From: CAVUMR01 sp963742715
GTDB taxonomy: Bacteria; Actinomycetota; Actinomycetes; Mycobacteriales; Micromonosporaceae
Direction: 5' to 3'
Assembly: GCA_963742715.1 (NCBI GenBank)
Contig: CAVUMR010000001.1
Span: 248,001-312,000, forward strand
DNA length: 64,000 bases
Each line of letters opens with the position of its first letter. Positions within the stretch are counted from its first letter, which is position 1. The notes under the pieces were generated by a model. It was not told the origin of the DNA, did no database searches, and saw nothing but the letters and a program-made list of their open reading frames with translations. Of this stretch, positions 1 to 7,522 are shown piece by piece. A program made the position numbers and the translations under genes.

Positions 1-103
1 AGGTGCCTGCGTCGGCCGCCTGTGCGGCGGTCGGTACCAGCAGGCTGCCGAGGGCCAGGACGGCCAGCATCAACAGCCGGAGGGTGGAACGCGCAGAGGA
101 CAT
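1..103 (-). CDS. Secreted protein, N-terminal fragment cut by the left edge
   Basis: Only the first 34 codons lie in the window. They encode a clear Sec signal peptide: MSSARSTLRLL, then a Leu/Ala/Val-rich core and an AQA-AD cleavage site at about residue 29. The ATG at 103 is preceded by AGGAG at good spacing, so the start is well supported. The mature protein lies outside the window and its function cannot be told. It is transcribed away from the CoA-binding gene at 430, from a shared 326-nt region. Confidence 0.75.
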   Translation of the reverse strand, partial: MSSARSTLRLLMLAVLALGSLLVPTAAQAADAGT

Positions 104-429
104 GCGGTTCTCCTGGATTGACGGGCGCGGGAGCTGCTGCCGCGCGGCTGATGTCGAGTGGGGCTACTTCGAGTGGGGCGACCGGGCGAGCCGACTGCGA
201 GCGGGGTGACCGCCGAGCGCGAGTCGGACAACGACGGACATAAAACCTTTGTACGGCCAGACTGCGCCCAGGCAAAGAGTCGCGTGAACTTTTGTCAACT
301 GTCGGTACACGCATCCCTACCGGTCGACGCGGCCCGGGCCGCGGGAGCACCCGGCCGCGGGAGTCGATCACGGCCGCGGGAGATCCATCACGGCCGCGTA
401 GCCGGGCCGATCCGGGGCACGATTGACCT
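104..429. other. Divergent intergenic region with short direct repeats
   Basis: No gene seen. The stretch is AT-rich around 238-300 and has TTGACA on the minus strand at 298-293, which could be a -35 element for the secreted-protein gene, but no matching -10 box was found. The right part carries direct repeats of the motif CGGCCGCGGGAG (352-370, 371-390 and a partial copy from 391). CACGAT at 418-423 lies 6 nt before the ATG at 430 and may be a weak leaderless -10 for the CoA-binding gene. Confidence 0.5.
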
Positions 430-843
430 ATGGCACGAGGCATCCCGGAGACGATCGAGCGGGTCCTGCGGTACCAGACCTGGGCAGTGGTCGGGCTGAC
501 CGGCAACCCCAGCCGGCCCGCCCTCGGAGTGGCGCGCTTCCTCGCGCAACGCGGCAAGACGGTCATCGCGATCAACCCCGCCGGTACATCGGTTGACGGG
601 TGGCCCGGCTACCGGACGCTCGCCGAGGTCGACGTACCGATCGACGTGGTGGACATCTTCCGGCGGTCCGACTGCGCCGGCGCCCACGTGGACGAGGCCA
701 TCGCCGCCGGAGCCAAGGCGGTGTGGCTGCAACTCGACGTGATCGACGAAGCGGCTGCCGACCGTGCCGCCGCGGCCGGTCTGGACGTGGTGATGGATCA
801 CTGCCCGGCGATCGAGTGGGCGGCGCACGGCCGCGCGTCCTGA
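430..843 (+). CDS. CoA-binding domain protein (YccU-like)
   Basis: A single Rossmann-type CoA-binding domain fills this 137-residue protein. Visible family marks are WAVVGLTGNPSRPALGVARF near residues 19-38, the VIAINP strand near 46, PIDVVDIFRR near 74 and the GAKAVWLQ segment near 95. The family resembles the nucleotide-binding part of succinyl-CoA synthetase, but the small stand-alone members have no established reaction. Length is normal. It stands alone, divergent from the secreted-protein gene and convergent with the gene at 1032. Confidence 0.85.
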   Translation: MARGIPETIERVLRYQTWAVVGLTGNPSRPALGVARFLAQRGKTVIAINPAGTSVDGWPGYRTLAEVDVPIDVVDIFRRSDCAGAHVDEAIAAGAKAVWLQLDVIDEAAADRAAAAGLDVVMDHCPAIEWAAHGRAS

Positions 844-1031
844 TCCGGTACCCATCGCCCAACCGGGCCAGGTCGCTTGCGGCGGTGGGCGATCGGCCCT
901 AGCTCGGCCCCATCAGAGATCACATCACGGGACAAGCACAAAGCTGCGCCCGAAGGCTACGAAGACCCGCTAGCAACACGCTCCGAGGCCGACCGAGGCT
1001 CGTTGCCCGCGCACCACGAAGCTTGTACCGG

Positions 1032-1331
1032 TCAGACGGGATCGGTGAACGAGATCGGCTTGCCGGTGGCGTGGGCATATGCGATCTCCCTGCTCGTGGA
1101 CTCGCCGATATACCCGCCGGGGTTGACGACCAGAACCCGGTCAGCCAGATCGATCTTGCGCAGGTGGAGGGCGTCCAGCGCGGTCTTCTGCTCGTTGGTG
1201 ATCAACTCGTCTGCTTCGCCTGGCGCGACGACGATGACACCGGCGAAGGTCAGATCACGGTTCGCCGCACGCATCTCGTCCACGAACCGGGCAGAGCCAC
1301 AGATGCAGACAATCTCAGGTCGGTCGGGCAC
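1032..1331 (-). CDS. Small nucleoside 2-deoxyribosyltransferase-like protein
   Basis: 99 residues beginning with GTG. It has an IVCICGSARF strand-loop near the start and an ADRVLVVNPGGYIGESTSRE segment (71-90) followed by IAYAHATGKPI. This pattern resembles the nucleoside 2-deoxyribosyltransferase fold, where the Gly-rich segment binds a nucleotide and the Ser/Glu pair is catalytic. Substrate and activity are not known. Its first 17 bases overlap the 3' end of purE, so it is probably co-transcribed with purK-purE, although a purine link is only inferred. Third gene of that string. Confidence 0.6.
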   Translation of the reverse strand: MPDRPEIVCICGSARFVDEMRAANRDLTFAGVIVVAPGEADELITNEQKTALDALHLRKIDLADRVLVVNPGGYIGESTSREIAYAHATGKPISFTDPV

Positions 1332-1884
1332 GGCCCAGTCCTTCGCCAGCTTCCTTCAGCAACACGGCAGCTTCCTTTGGACGCAGGCTCGTCCGCAACG
1401 CCGCGTCCTTGTCGGCGACCAGCTGCTCCAGCTCGTGCTGGTACACCCTCATCTGGTCCACCAGCTCCGGATCCGCGATGCCGAGCATCCGGACGGCGAG
1501 CAGGCCGGCATTGCGGGCTCCGCCCACCGACACGGTCGCGACCGGGACCCCGGCCGGCATCTGCACGATCGACAGCAGCGAGTCCAAGCCGTCGAGGTAC
1601 TTCAGCGGCACCGGTACCCCGATGACCGGTAGCGGCGTGGCGGCGGCCACCATGCCGGGCAGGTGCGCCGCCCCACCCGCGCCAGCGATGATCACCCGCA
1701 GGCCACGGCCGGCCGCGTCCCCGGCGTAGTCGAGCATCCCCCGCGGCGTGCGGTGCGCGGACACCACCCGCGCCTCGTGCGGTACGCCGAACTCATCCAA
1801 CGCCTCGACGGCGGCCCGCATGACCGGCCAGTCGGAGTCGCTGCCCATGATGACTCCGACCAGCGGAGTCGTCGTGTCCGTCAC
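1315..1884 (-). CDS. purE: N5-carboxyaminoimidazole ribonucleotide mutase (PurE)
   Basis: Class I PurE converts N5-CAIR to CAIR in purine synthesis, in the cytoplasm. The protein (189 residues) shows all the signatures: GVIMGSDSDWPVM near residue 10, VVSAHRTPRGM near 41 and IAGAGGAAHLPGM near 68. It carries about 20 extra C-terminal residues compared with the usual core of about 165. I chose the GTG at 1884, which has GGAGA upstream; the frame stays open further upstream through a repeat that is unlikely to be coding. It lies 79 bp after purK, its functional partner. Confidence 0.93.
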   Translation of the reverse strand: MTDTTTPLVGVIMGSDSDWPVMRAAVEALDEFGVPHEARVVSAHRTPRGMLDYAGDAAGRGLRVIIAGAGGAAHLPGMVAAATPLPVIGVPVPLKYLDGLDSLLSIVQMPAGVPVATVSVGGARNAGLLAVRMLGIADPELVDQMRVYQHELEQLVADKDAALRTSLRPKEAAVLLKEAGEGLGRARPT

Positions 1885-1893
1885 CTGGTCTCC

Positions 1894-1947
1894 TTGTTCG
1901 CGACTGCGCGGCTCCGCTTCTTGTTCGTGAGTTCGGGGCTCCGCTTC
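1894..1947. repeat. Two adjacent 27-bp direct repeats between purK and purE
   Basis: Copies 1894-1920 and 1921-1947 differ at only four positions and share TTGTTCG at one end and GGCTCCGCTTC at the other. They sit in the 79-bp gap between purK and purE, just before the purE ribosome-binding site. Read on the minus strand they contain the GAAGCGGAGCC core. Role unknown. Confidence 0.85.
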
Positions 1948-1963
1948 GCTGCACTCCTCCCGC

Positions 1964-3157
1964 TCACGCACCCTCCCGGAGCCAGCGCGCCGCCCGCCGG
2001 GCGCGCTCCCGGACCTGATCGGGATCATCGCCCAGCACGGTCACGTGGCCGATCTTGCGGCCCGGCCGGATCTGCTTGCCATACAGGTGTACGCGCGCGC
2101 CCGGATCGGCCGCGAACAGGTGGTGCAGCCGCTCGTCCACCGACCTGCCACCGGTGGGACCGCCGAGTACGTTCGCCATGCACACCACCGGCGCGGTGAC
2201 CGCGGTGTCCCCGAGCGGATAGTCCAGTACCGCGCGCAGGTGCTGCTCGAACTGCGAGGTACGCGCGCCCTCGATCGTCCAGTGCGCCGAGTTGTGCGGT
2301 CGCATGGCGAGTTCGTTGATCAGCAGTCCGGCCGGAGTCTCGAACAGCTCGACCGCGAGCATGCCGACGACGCCCAGTTCGGTGGCGATCCGGATGCCGA
2401 GCTGCTGCGCCTGTACGGCCAGTTCCTCGGACAGGTTCGGCGCCGGCGCCAGTACCTCGACACAGATCCCGTCCACCTGCACGGTCTCCACGGTCGGGTA
2501 CACCGCGACCTGCCCGAACGGTGACCGGGCCAGCGTGACGGCCAGCTCCCGGCGCAGCTCGACCCGCTCCTCGACGATCAGGGCGGTACCGGTGGCGACC
2601 AGGTCGGCCGCGGCCGCCTCGTCGGCGACCAGCCAGACTCCCTTGCCGTCGTACCCGCCGCGGACCGCTTTGACGATCACCGGCCAACCGGTCCGGTCCG
2701 GCGCACCCACGGCCGCGGCGAACCGGCTGATGTCGGCTGTCTCCCGTACCGGGGCCCAGCGCGGTACCGGCAGGCCCAGCCTGCCCAACTGCTCGCGCAT
2801 CACCTGCTTGTCCTGCGCGCAGCGCAGCGCGTCCGGACCCGGGTACACGGTGAAGCCGTCCGCCACCAGCGCCCGGATGTGCTCGCCCGGTACGTGCTCG
2901 TGGTCGAACGTGATCACGTCACACCGCGAGCCGGTACCGCCAGCGGCCGAGTCACCGGCCGCGAAGGCGCGCAGCGCGGCCAGGTCGGTGTGGTGTCCGA
3001 CCATCACGTCAGCGGCTACCAGTGCGGCCCCGTCGTCGGCTGATGCCGCCAGCACGCGAAGTGACTGGCCGAGCGCGATCGCCGCCTGATGCGTCATCCG
3101 GGCCAGCTGACCAGCGCCAACCATGCCGACCACCGGCAGACCGGTACGCGCGTCCAT
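1964..3157 (-). CDS. purK: N5-carboxyaminoimidazole ribonucleotide synthase (PurK)
   Basis: PurK uses ATP and bicarbonate to carboxylate AIR to N5-CAIR, the substrate of PurE. The 397-residue protein has the N-terminal GMVGAGQLARM nucleotide fold, an ATP-grasp domain with VIVKAVRGGYDGKGVW near 165, and the family tail including ELAMRPHNSAHWT near 290. The ATG at 3157 lies 8 nt after TAGGCT, so a nearly leaderless transcript is likely; an upstream in-frame ATG at 3298 would add 47 non-conserved residues. Followed by purE. Confidence 0.93.
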   Translation of the reverse strand: MDARTGLPVVGMVGAGQLARMTHQAAIALGQSLRVLAASADDGAALVAADVMVGHHTDLAALRAFAAGDSAAGGTGSRCDVITFDHEHVPGEHIRALVADGFTVYPGPDALRCAQDKQVMREQLGRLGLPVPRWAPVRETADISRFAAAVGAPDRTGWPVIVKAVRGGYDGKGVWLVADEAAAADLVATGTALIVEERVELRRELAVTLARSPFGQVAVYPTVETVQVDGICVEVLAPAPNLSEELAVQAQQLGIRIATELGVVGMLAVELFETPAGLLINELAMRPHNSAHWTIEGARTSQFEQHLRAVLDYPLGDTAVTAPVVCMANVLGGPTGGRSVDERLHHLFAADPGARVHLYGKQIRPGRKIGHVTVLGDDPDQVRERARRAARWLREGA

Positions 3158-3165
3158 CGCCGCAC

Positions 3166-3171
3166 AGCCTA
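3166..3171 (-). promoter_or_regulatory. -10 box for near-leaderless purK mRNA
   Basis: TAGGCT on the minus strand ends 8 nt before the purK ATG (3157). This is the TANNNT pattern and spacing seen repeatedly in this window. No convincing -35 element. Confidence 0.5.
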
Positions 3172-3243
3172 AGTGGTGACCCGCGTGATCGCGCCGCGCC
3201 TGCCATCGCGGCAGTGGCAGCGCTGCGAACCGGGGTACGCATA

Positions 3244-3274
3244 CGGCGTTGGCGGGCAATGCCCGCCAACGCCG
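3244..3274 (-). terminator. Perfect 14-bp hairpin between the GGDEF-like gene and purK
   Basis: Arms CGGCGTTGGCGGGC (3244-3257) and its exact complement (3261-3274) enclose a 3-nt loop. It lies downstream of the GGDEF-like gene and upstream of the purK promoter, so it most likely ends the former. No U-tract follows, which is common for actinobacterial terminators. A protein-binding role is possible. Confidence 0.6.
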
Positions 3275-3423
3275 AGAGTTGCGCTCTATGTTCGCCACCG
3301 GCCGACACGTCCTGTCAGCAACTGACGTCTGTATGCGGACCCGACCCCCGTACGCGCCTGACCTCGACTACGCCCCCGTGGCGGCACCCGCGGCCGGCCT
3401 ACGCGCGACCGAGTCCGTCATGC

Positions 3424-4368
3424 TCAACGAGCGAGGTCCGCTAAGAGTTCGTATGCGGACGAAATTTCTTTTGGTAACTGTTCGATCCATACCCGCGGCC
3501 GCTCGACCGTGTCCGCCACCTCGGTCAACCGGAGCCCCAGCGCGCTCACCCGGCCGGACAGCGCGTCGTCGCGTACCACCAGTCCGACGCTGACCGCCGG
3601 AGACATCGCGGCGAAGGTCTCGCTGCCGGAGAAGGCACCGCGCAGGCATTCGCCCAGCGCCAGCCGGTGCAGGAGCCGGTCCCAGCCGAGTTGGCTGCCG
3701 GACTGCCACCCACCGCCGAGCGGCGGATCGGGCTCGGCCGCGGCGAGTTCCCCGGTGCGGGTTCCGCTGTCGGGTCCCGGGCCCTCCGTGCCCGCGCTCT
3801 CCCGGCCGCGGGTCCCGCTGGGCGCGATCTCCTGGTCACGCACAGTGCTGCCGGGGGGCGCGGCGAGCACCACCAGCAGCGCGTGGTGCACGGTCACCGG
3901 CAGACCGGACCGCTCCGCCTCCCGGTACACCTCGGCCAGCCGGGTCCGCAGGTAGGCCGGGCTGACCAGCCCGGTCAGCGGATCCTCGCAGGTCAACGAC
4001 TGCACGGGTACCACGGCGGCATCCGCCCAGCACTCGGCGAACGCGCGTACCAGGGGCAGCGGCGGCGCGGCCGGTGGCAGCGTCCGGTACAGCGCGAACA
4101 GGTCGTCGAGTCCCTCCCGGAGACCGACACCGCCTTCCGCCCGGGCCTCGGCGAGCCGGCCGATGGCCGCGGCCGCGTCGGCACCGGACACGAGCGCCTC
4201 GGTGACGCCGTCCACCTCCGGCACCCACCAGTCCCGCGGGCAGGCCCAGCCGGCCGCGAGCGCGGCCGCGTGCCAGGCCCGTCGGATCTCCAACGGGTTC
4301 CGTGAGTCCGCTCCGCGGGCGCCGTCCCGCAGCCGGACAACGGTGCGATCCCGATCGAACTCCGACAC
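3424..4368 (-). CDS. GGDEF-like regulatory protein with degenerate domain
   Basis: A 314-residue cytoplasmic protein. Around residue 140 it contains LTCEDPLTGLVSPAYLRTRL, matching the DxLTGLxN opening of GGDEF (diguanylate cyclase) domains, followed by a plausible helix and strand. The GGDEF signature itself is missing and the following segment is a Pro/Gly/Glu-rich linker. The protein is therefore unlikely to make cyclic di-GMP and may bind a nucleotide or a partner. The GTG at 4368 has GGGGAGGG before it, which fixes the start. Divergent from the ECF sigma gene. Confidence 0.6.
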   Translation of the reverse strand: MSEFDRDRTVVRLRDGARGADSRNPLEIRRAWHAAALAAGWACPRDWWVPEVDGVTEALVSGADAAAAIGRLAEARAEGGVGLREGLDDLFALYRTLPPAAPPLPLVRAFAECWADAAVVPVQSLTCEDPLTGLVSPAYLRTRLAEVYREAERSGLPVTVHHALLVVLAAPPGSTVRDQEIAPSGTRGRESAGTEGPGPDSGTRTGELAAAEPDPPLGGGWQSGSQLGWDRLLHRLALGECLRGAFSGSETFAAMSPAVSVGLVVRDDALSGRVSALGLRLTEVADTVERPRVWIEQLPKEISSAYELLADLAR

Positions 4369-4711
4369 TTGCCCTCCCCGTCGCACGCTGCCCCGGTCTG
4401 GCCCGCACATCGCCCGCGGCCGAGATGCTGCAAAAAGGACGACACCGGCCCGGTGCCATGACGCGGGTTGGCGATCACCGGTTGCCGGGAATCCGACAAA
4501 CGTCGGAAAACCCGGCTCGGAGGTACCCGCACCCCGTTTACCCACCCCCCGCTCGTGACACATTGCTAGCACAACGGCACAATTCGCGACGAGTGGGCGC
4601 GGTCTGCCTGCTCGGGTGGCGCGTCCTCCTTGGTACTTCGCGCGTTAGTCATGGTGAAGCCGCAATTCCTCGACCACCTGTCCCGTCCGACCCCTCGACC
4701 AGCGCGGAGAC
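4369..4711. other. Divergent intergenic region with a 6-bp palindrome
   Basis: 343 nt between the GGDEF-like gene and the sigma-factor gene, with no gene seen. TCCGAC-AAAC-GTCGGA at 4492-4507 is a perfect inverted repeat that could be an operator shared by the two divergent genes. I could not assign a -35/-10 pair with confidence. Confidence 0.45.
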
Positions 4712-6649
4712 ATGAGCACCGAGCCTCACAACCCGGCCCTCCCGCCGACCAGCGGTCCCAGCGACGCCGAACTGATCACGCGCACCCGCGGTGGTGACAC
4801 CGACGCGTACGGCGAGCTGTACCAGCGGCATGCGCAGGCTGCCCGCCGGCTCGCGTACACCCTGGTGCGTGGTTCGAATGACGCCGACGACCTGGTCGCC
4901 GAGGCGTTCGCCAAGGTCCTCGCGCAACTGCGCGGTGGGCACGGGCCGGATCTGGCCTTCCGGGCGTACCTGCTGACGAGCATGCGCAACGTGTTCCACG
5001 ACCGGCTGCGCCGGGACAAGCGGCTGTCGCTCACCGATGACCTCAGCCAGTACGACCGGGGTGTGCCGTTCGTCGACACCGCGACCGACAAGCTCGAACA
5101 GTCGCTGGCCGCACGGGCGTTCGCCAAGCTCCCCGAGCGGTGGCAGACGGTCCTGTGGCACACCGAGGTCGAGGGCGAGAGCGCCGCTCAGGTGGCACCG
5201 CTGCTCGGACTGAGCCCGAACGGGGTTTCCGCGCTCGCGTACCGGGCCCGCGAGCGGCTGCGCCAGATGTACCTGCAGGAGCACATCAACGACACCGCCG
5301 ACGTGAACTGCCAGTGGACCGCCGAGCGGCTCGGCGCCCGGGTCCGCGAGGGACTGTCGCCGCGGGAGCAGGCGCGGGTCGACGCGCACCTCAAGCAGTG
5401 CCAGCGTTGCCGGCTGCTGTACGTGGAGCTGGCCGAGGTCAACTCCGGCCTGCGCGGCGTGATCGCCCCGGTGGTGGTCGGTACGACCTGGGCGGCGTAC
5501 CTGGGCCTCGGCGCCGCACCGAAGGGGGCACTGGCCGGCGCCGGTCTGCTGCCCTGGTGGCACCAGGTCACCGGCTGGGTGGCCAGCGGCTGGCACGCGG
5601 CCACCGGCGCGGCCGTGGCCGGCTGGCACGCGGTCACCGGAGCGGCCGTCGCCGGGTGGCACGCGGTCGCCGGCGCGCTCACACCCGGCGGGCAGACCGC
5701 GGCCGGCGCGGTCGGATCCGGCTGGCACGCGGTCTCCGGTGGCGTTGCCGCCGGTGGGCACGCCGCCCTCGGGGGCGCGAAGCACGCGGTGACCAAGCTC
5801 GGGGTGCGCAACGTCGTGGTCGGTGGCGGGCTGGGCGCGACCGCGCTGGTGGTAGCCGTCGCCTTCGCGCTGTCCCCACCGGAGCGGGGGATCCACGAGG
5901 TGGCGCCACCGCCGCCGGGAGCGACCAGGGGACCCACCACCGGCGCACCGGGCAACCCCGCGCCGGGCGCCTCACGGCCGACCCCGGCACCGTCGACCAC
6001 CCCGGCACCGGGCGGATCCGGCAACGCGACACCGTCGTCGACCGCCGCGCAGCCTCCGGACGCACCCGGCGGCGAGTCCGGCAGTACGCCGCCGACGACG
6101 TCACCGCCTCCGGAACCGCCGGTGGAGCTGTCCGGGTACATCGTGATCCCACCCGCTGCCGGCGCCACCCTGTCGGCCGGCGGACTCGCCCGGGTGTCCA
6201 TCGGGATCCAGCGGCGGGCGAGCGGCGCGCTGGTACCGGACCGGTACAACGACTGGCCCGGCGGCGGGAGCCTCGTCCTTTCCGTACGGCTTCCCTCCGG
6301 CGTCCAACTGGCCAGCGTCTCCGGCTCGCAGGGCTGGCTGTGCCTGCAGCAGTTGGGTGGCGCCCGTTGTACCCACGGCGCGATCGCGCCGGGCGAGACC
6401 ACCACCACCACGCTGCTGCTGTTCGTGCACTCGACCGTGCACGGATCGGTCAGCTTCTCCGCGACCATCTCGGCGGGCGGCGAGAGCGCCAGCGCGACCT
6501 TCCGGGTACCGGTGAGCCCGCCGGCACATCAGCTAGCCAGCCCTCTGGACCGGCGTACCGGCGTGCGGTCGAGTGCCTGGCGGAAGTGGCCGTGGTTCCG
6601 GCACTGGTCCAGTCACCGCCGGCACGGGCGCGCACAACCGGTCTGGTGA
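4712..6649 (+). CDS. ECF sigma factor fused to zinc finger, membrane anchor and extracellular domain
   Basis: 645 residues. Sigma region 2 spans about 37-100 and region 4 about 138-188 (helix-turn-helix LGLSPNGVSALAYRARERLR). A zinc-binding anti-sigma-like motif Hx3Cx2C follows (H226, C230, C233). Residues 293-353 carry an 11-residue GWHA repeat, one transmembrane helix is at about 367-387, then a Pro/Thr/Gly-rich linker and a beta-rich domain (about 475-615) with two cysteines that may form a disulphide. Sigma factors with C-terminal zinc finger and membrane parts are known in actinobacteria (ECF52-like groups); the anti-sigma part is presumed to act in cis. Release by proteolysis or a shape change is inference. 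GGAG precedes the ATG. Confidence 0.85.
   Translation: MSTEPHNPALPPTSGPSDAELITRTRGGDTDAYGELYQRHAQAARRLAYTLVRGSNDADDLVAEAFAKVLAQLRGGHGPDLAFRAYLLTSMRNVFHDRLRRDKRLSLTDDLSQYDRGVPFVDTATDKLEQSLAARAFAKLPERWQTVLWHTEVEGESAAQVAPLLGLSPNGVSALAYRARERLRQMYLQEHINDTADVNCQWTAERLGARVREGLSPREQARVDAHLKQCQRCRLLYVELAEVNSGLRGVIAPVVVGTTWAAYLGLGAAPKGALAGAGLLPWWHQVTGWVASGWHAATGAAVAGWHAVTGAAVAGWHAVAGALTPGGQTAAGAVGSGWHAVSGGVAAGGHAALGGAKHAVTKLGVRNVVVGGGLGATALVVAVAFALSPPERGIHEVAPPPPGATRGPTTGAPGNPAPGASRPTPAPSTTPAPGGSGNATPSSTAAQPPDAPGGESGSTPPTTSPPPEPPVELSGYIVIPPAAGATLSAGGLARVSIGIQRRASGALVPDRYNDWPGGGSLVLSVRLPSGVQLASVSGSQGWLCLQQLGGARCTHGAIAPGETTTTTLLLFVHSTVHGSVSFSATISAGGESASATFRVPVSPPAHQLASPLDRRTGVRSSAWRKWPWFRHWSSHRRHGRAQPVW
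5588..5770 (+). repeat. In-frame GWHA repeat within the sigma-factor gene
   Basis: Encodes units of the form GWHA(V/A)(T/A/S)GAAVA at residues 293, 304 and 315, a related unit at 337 and a decayed GGHA unit near 349. The first spacing is exactly 33 bp. It lies between the zinc finger and the membrane helix and would place Trp and His at regular intervals along a helix. Confidence 0.8.
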
Positions 6650-6677
6650 ACGGGGCTCCGCCGACCTCCACGGGCAT

Positions 6678-6698
6678 CGCCGGACCGGACTTCCGGCG
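6678..6698 (+). terminator. Hairpin after the sigma-factor gene
   Basis: CGCCGGA (6678-6684) and TCCGGCG (6692-6698) form a 7-bp stem with a 7-nt loop, 29 nt after the sigma-factor stop codon and before the next promoter. No U-tract. Confidence 0.45.
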
Positions 6699-6717
6699 CT
6701 CGCCGGGGCGGGTTGGG

Positions 6718-6723
6718 TAGCCT
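6718..6723 (+). promoter_or_regulatory. -10 box for leaderless leader-ORF/GtrA mRNA
   Basis: TAGCCT lies 7 nt before the ATG at 6731, so transcription would begin at or next to that ATG. The first open frame read from such an mRNA is the 28-codon leader, not the GtrA gene. Confidence 0.5.
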
Positions 6724-6730
6724 GCACGGG

Positions 6731-6817
6731 ATGGACGCCAGTCGGAAGAGCGAACCCTCAGGACCGGACCGGGCAACCGGTCGGGCTCCGCATCCCGTCC
6801 AGTGCCCCCGGTGGTGA
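6731..6817 (+). CDS. 28-codon leader ORF coupled to GtrA
   Basis: ATG at 6731, 7 nt after a TAGCCT box, opens a frame of 28 codons (MDASRKSEPSGPDRATGRAP and eight more residues). Its TGA (6815-6817) overlaps the GTG at 6814 that begins the GtrA protein, the usual GTGA arrangement for translational coupling. The peptide is polar and basic with no signal peptide or known domain. It may only deliver ribosomes to gtrA or may be a real small protein. It could also be the true N-terminus of GtrA if a frameshift were present, but nothing else points to that. Confidence 0.45.
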   Translation: MDASRKSEPSGPDRATGRAPHPVQCPRW

Positions 6818-7368
6818 CCGGCGAGGCGCGGGCGTCCAGCGGTGACCGGCCGCCCGGGCTCTACACCCGGCTGCACGACCGGTTCTCCCACCTGTTCCAC
6901 GAGCTGGCCAAGTTCGGCGTGGTGGGCGGGCTGACCTACCTGGTCGACCTGGGCACGTTCAATGTGTTCCTGCAGGTGCTCGACCTCGGGCCGCTGACTT
7001 CGAAGACGCTCTCCACCTCCATCGCCGCATCCCTCGCGTTCCTCGGCAACCGCTTCTGGACCTGGCGGCACCGCGTCTCCTCCGGGCTGACCCGGGAGTA
7101 CTTCCTGTACTTCGTGTTCAACGCGGTGGGTCTGCTGATGTCCCTGCTGGTGCTCGGCTTCAGCCACTACATCCTCGGTGGCGTCTGGCCGGACACCTTC
7201 AAGAACGCGCTCGCCGACAACATCGCCGGCAACCTCGTCGGCATCTCGTTCGGCACGCTGTTCCGGTTCTGGTCGTACCGCCGCTGGGTGTTCCTGCCGC
7301 CGGACGCGCCGCCGGTCGATCCGACCACCGGCCTGCCCGAGTCGGACGAGGCGCGGCAGTCGGGCTGA
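6814..7368 (+). CDS. GtrA family membrane protein (first copy)
   Basis: 184 residues with four predicted membrane segments. Family marks are ELAKFGVVGGLTYLVD near residue 30, ASLAFLGNRFWTWR near 70, and the C-terminal SFGTLFRFWSYRRWVF. GtrA proteins are thought to carry lipid-linked sugars across the cytoplasmic membrane for cell-wall or polysaccharide glycosylation. The GTG at 6814 is preferred because it overlaps the leader-ORF stop; GTG codons at 6802 and 6811 are alternatives. A second GtrA gene follows at 7523. No glycosyltransferase is adjacent, so the substrate is unknown. Confidence 0.85.
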   Translation: MTGEARASSGDRPPGLYTRLHDRFSHLFHELAKFGVVGGLTYLVDLGTFNVFLQVLDLGPLTSKTLSTSIAASLAFLGNRFWTWRHRVSSGLTREYFLYFVFNAVGLLMSLLVLGFSHYILGGVWPDTFKNALADNIAGNLVGISFGTLFRFWSYRRWVFLPPDAPPVDPTTGLPESDEARQSG

Positions 7369-7510
7369 AACCCACCCCGACGGCCACGCTGAGCAACGCC
7401 CGGAGGCCGGGGCCCGAACGGTTCGTGAGGTTGTCGGCACGCCAGGTATTACCGACCGTGATCTACCCCGCAGCCGGCCTGCCGGGCCGTCGGCGTACCT
7501 GCCCACCCCT

Positions 7511-7516
7511 TATGGT
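7511..7516 (+). promoter_or_regulatory. -10 box for leaderless second GtrA gene
   Basis: TATGGT ends 6 nt before the GTG at 7523, so the transcript would start at the start codon. There is no ribosome-binding site at this GTG, which fits. Confidence 0.6.
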
Positions 7517-7522
7517 GGCTCG

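Noticed and set aside
854..893. Terminator after the CoA-binding gene
   Set aside because: ATCGCCCA and TGGGCGAT can pair, but the 24-nt loop makes the structure weak; not listed as a feature.
1885..2028. Longer N-terminus for PurE
   Set aside because: The frame is open through the 27-bp repeats and the purK 3' end, but a ribosome-binding site and the family start both fit the GTG at 1884.
4868..4884. GGTTCGAA resembling a tRNA T-loop
   Set aside because: It lies inside the sigma-factor reading frame and no acceptor or anticodon stem can be built around it.
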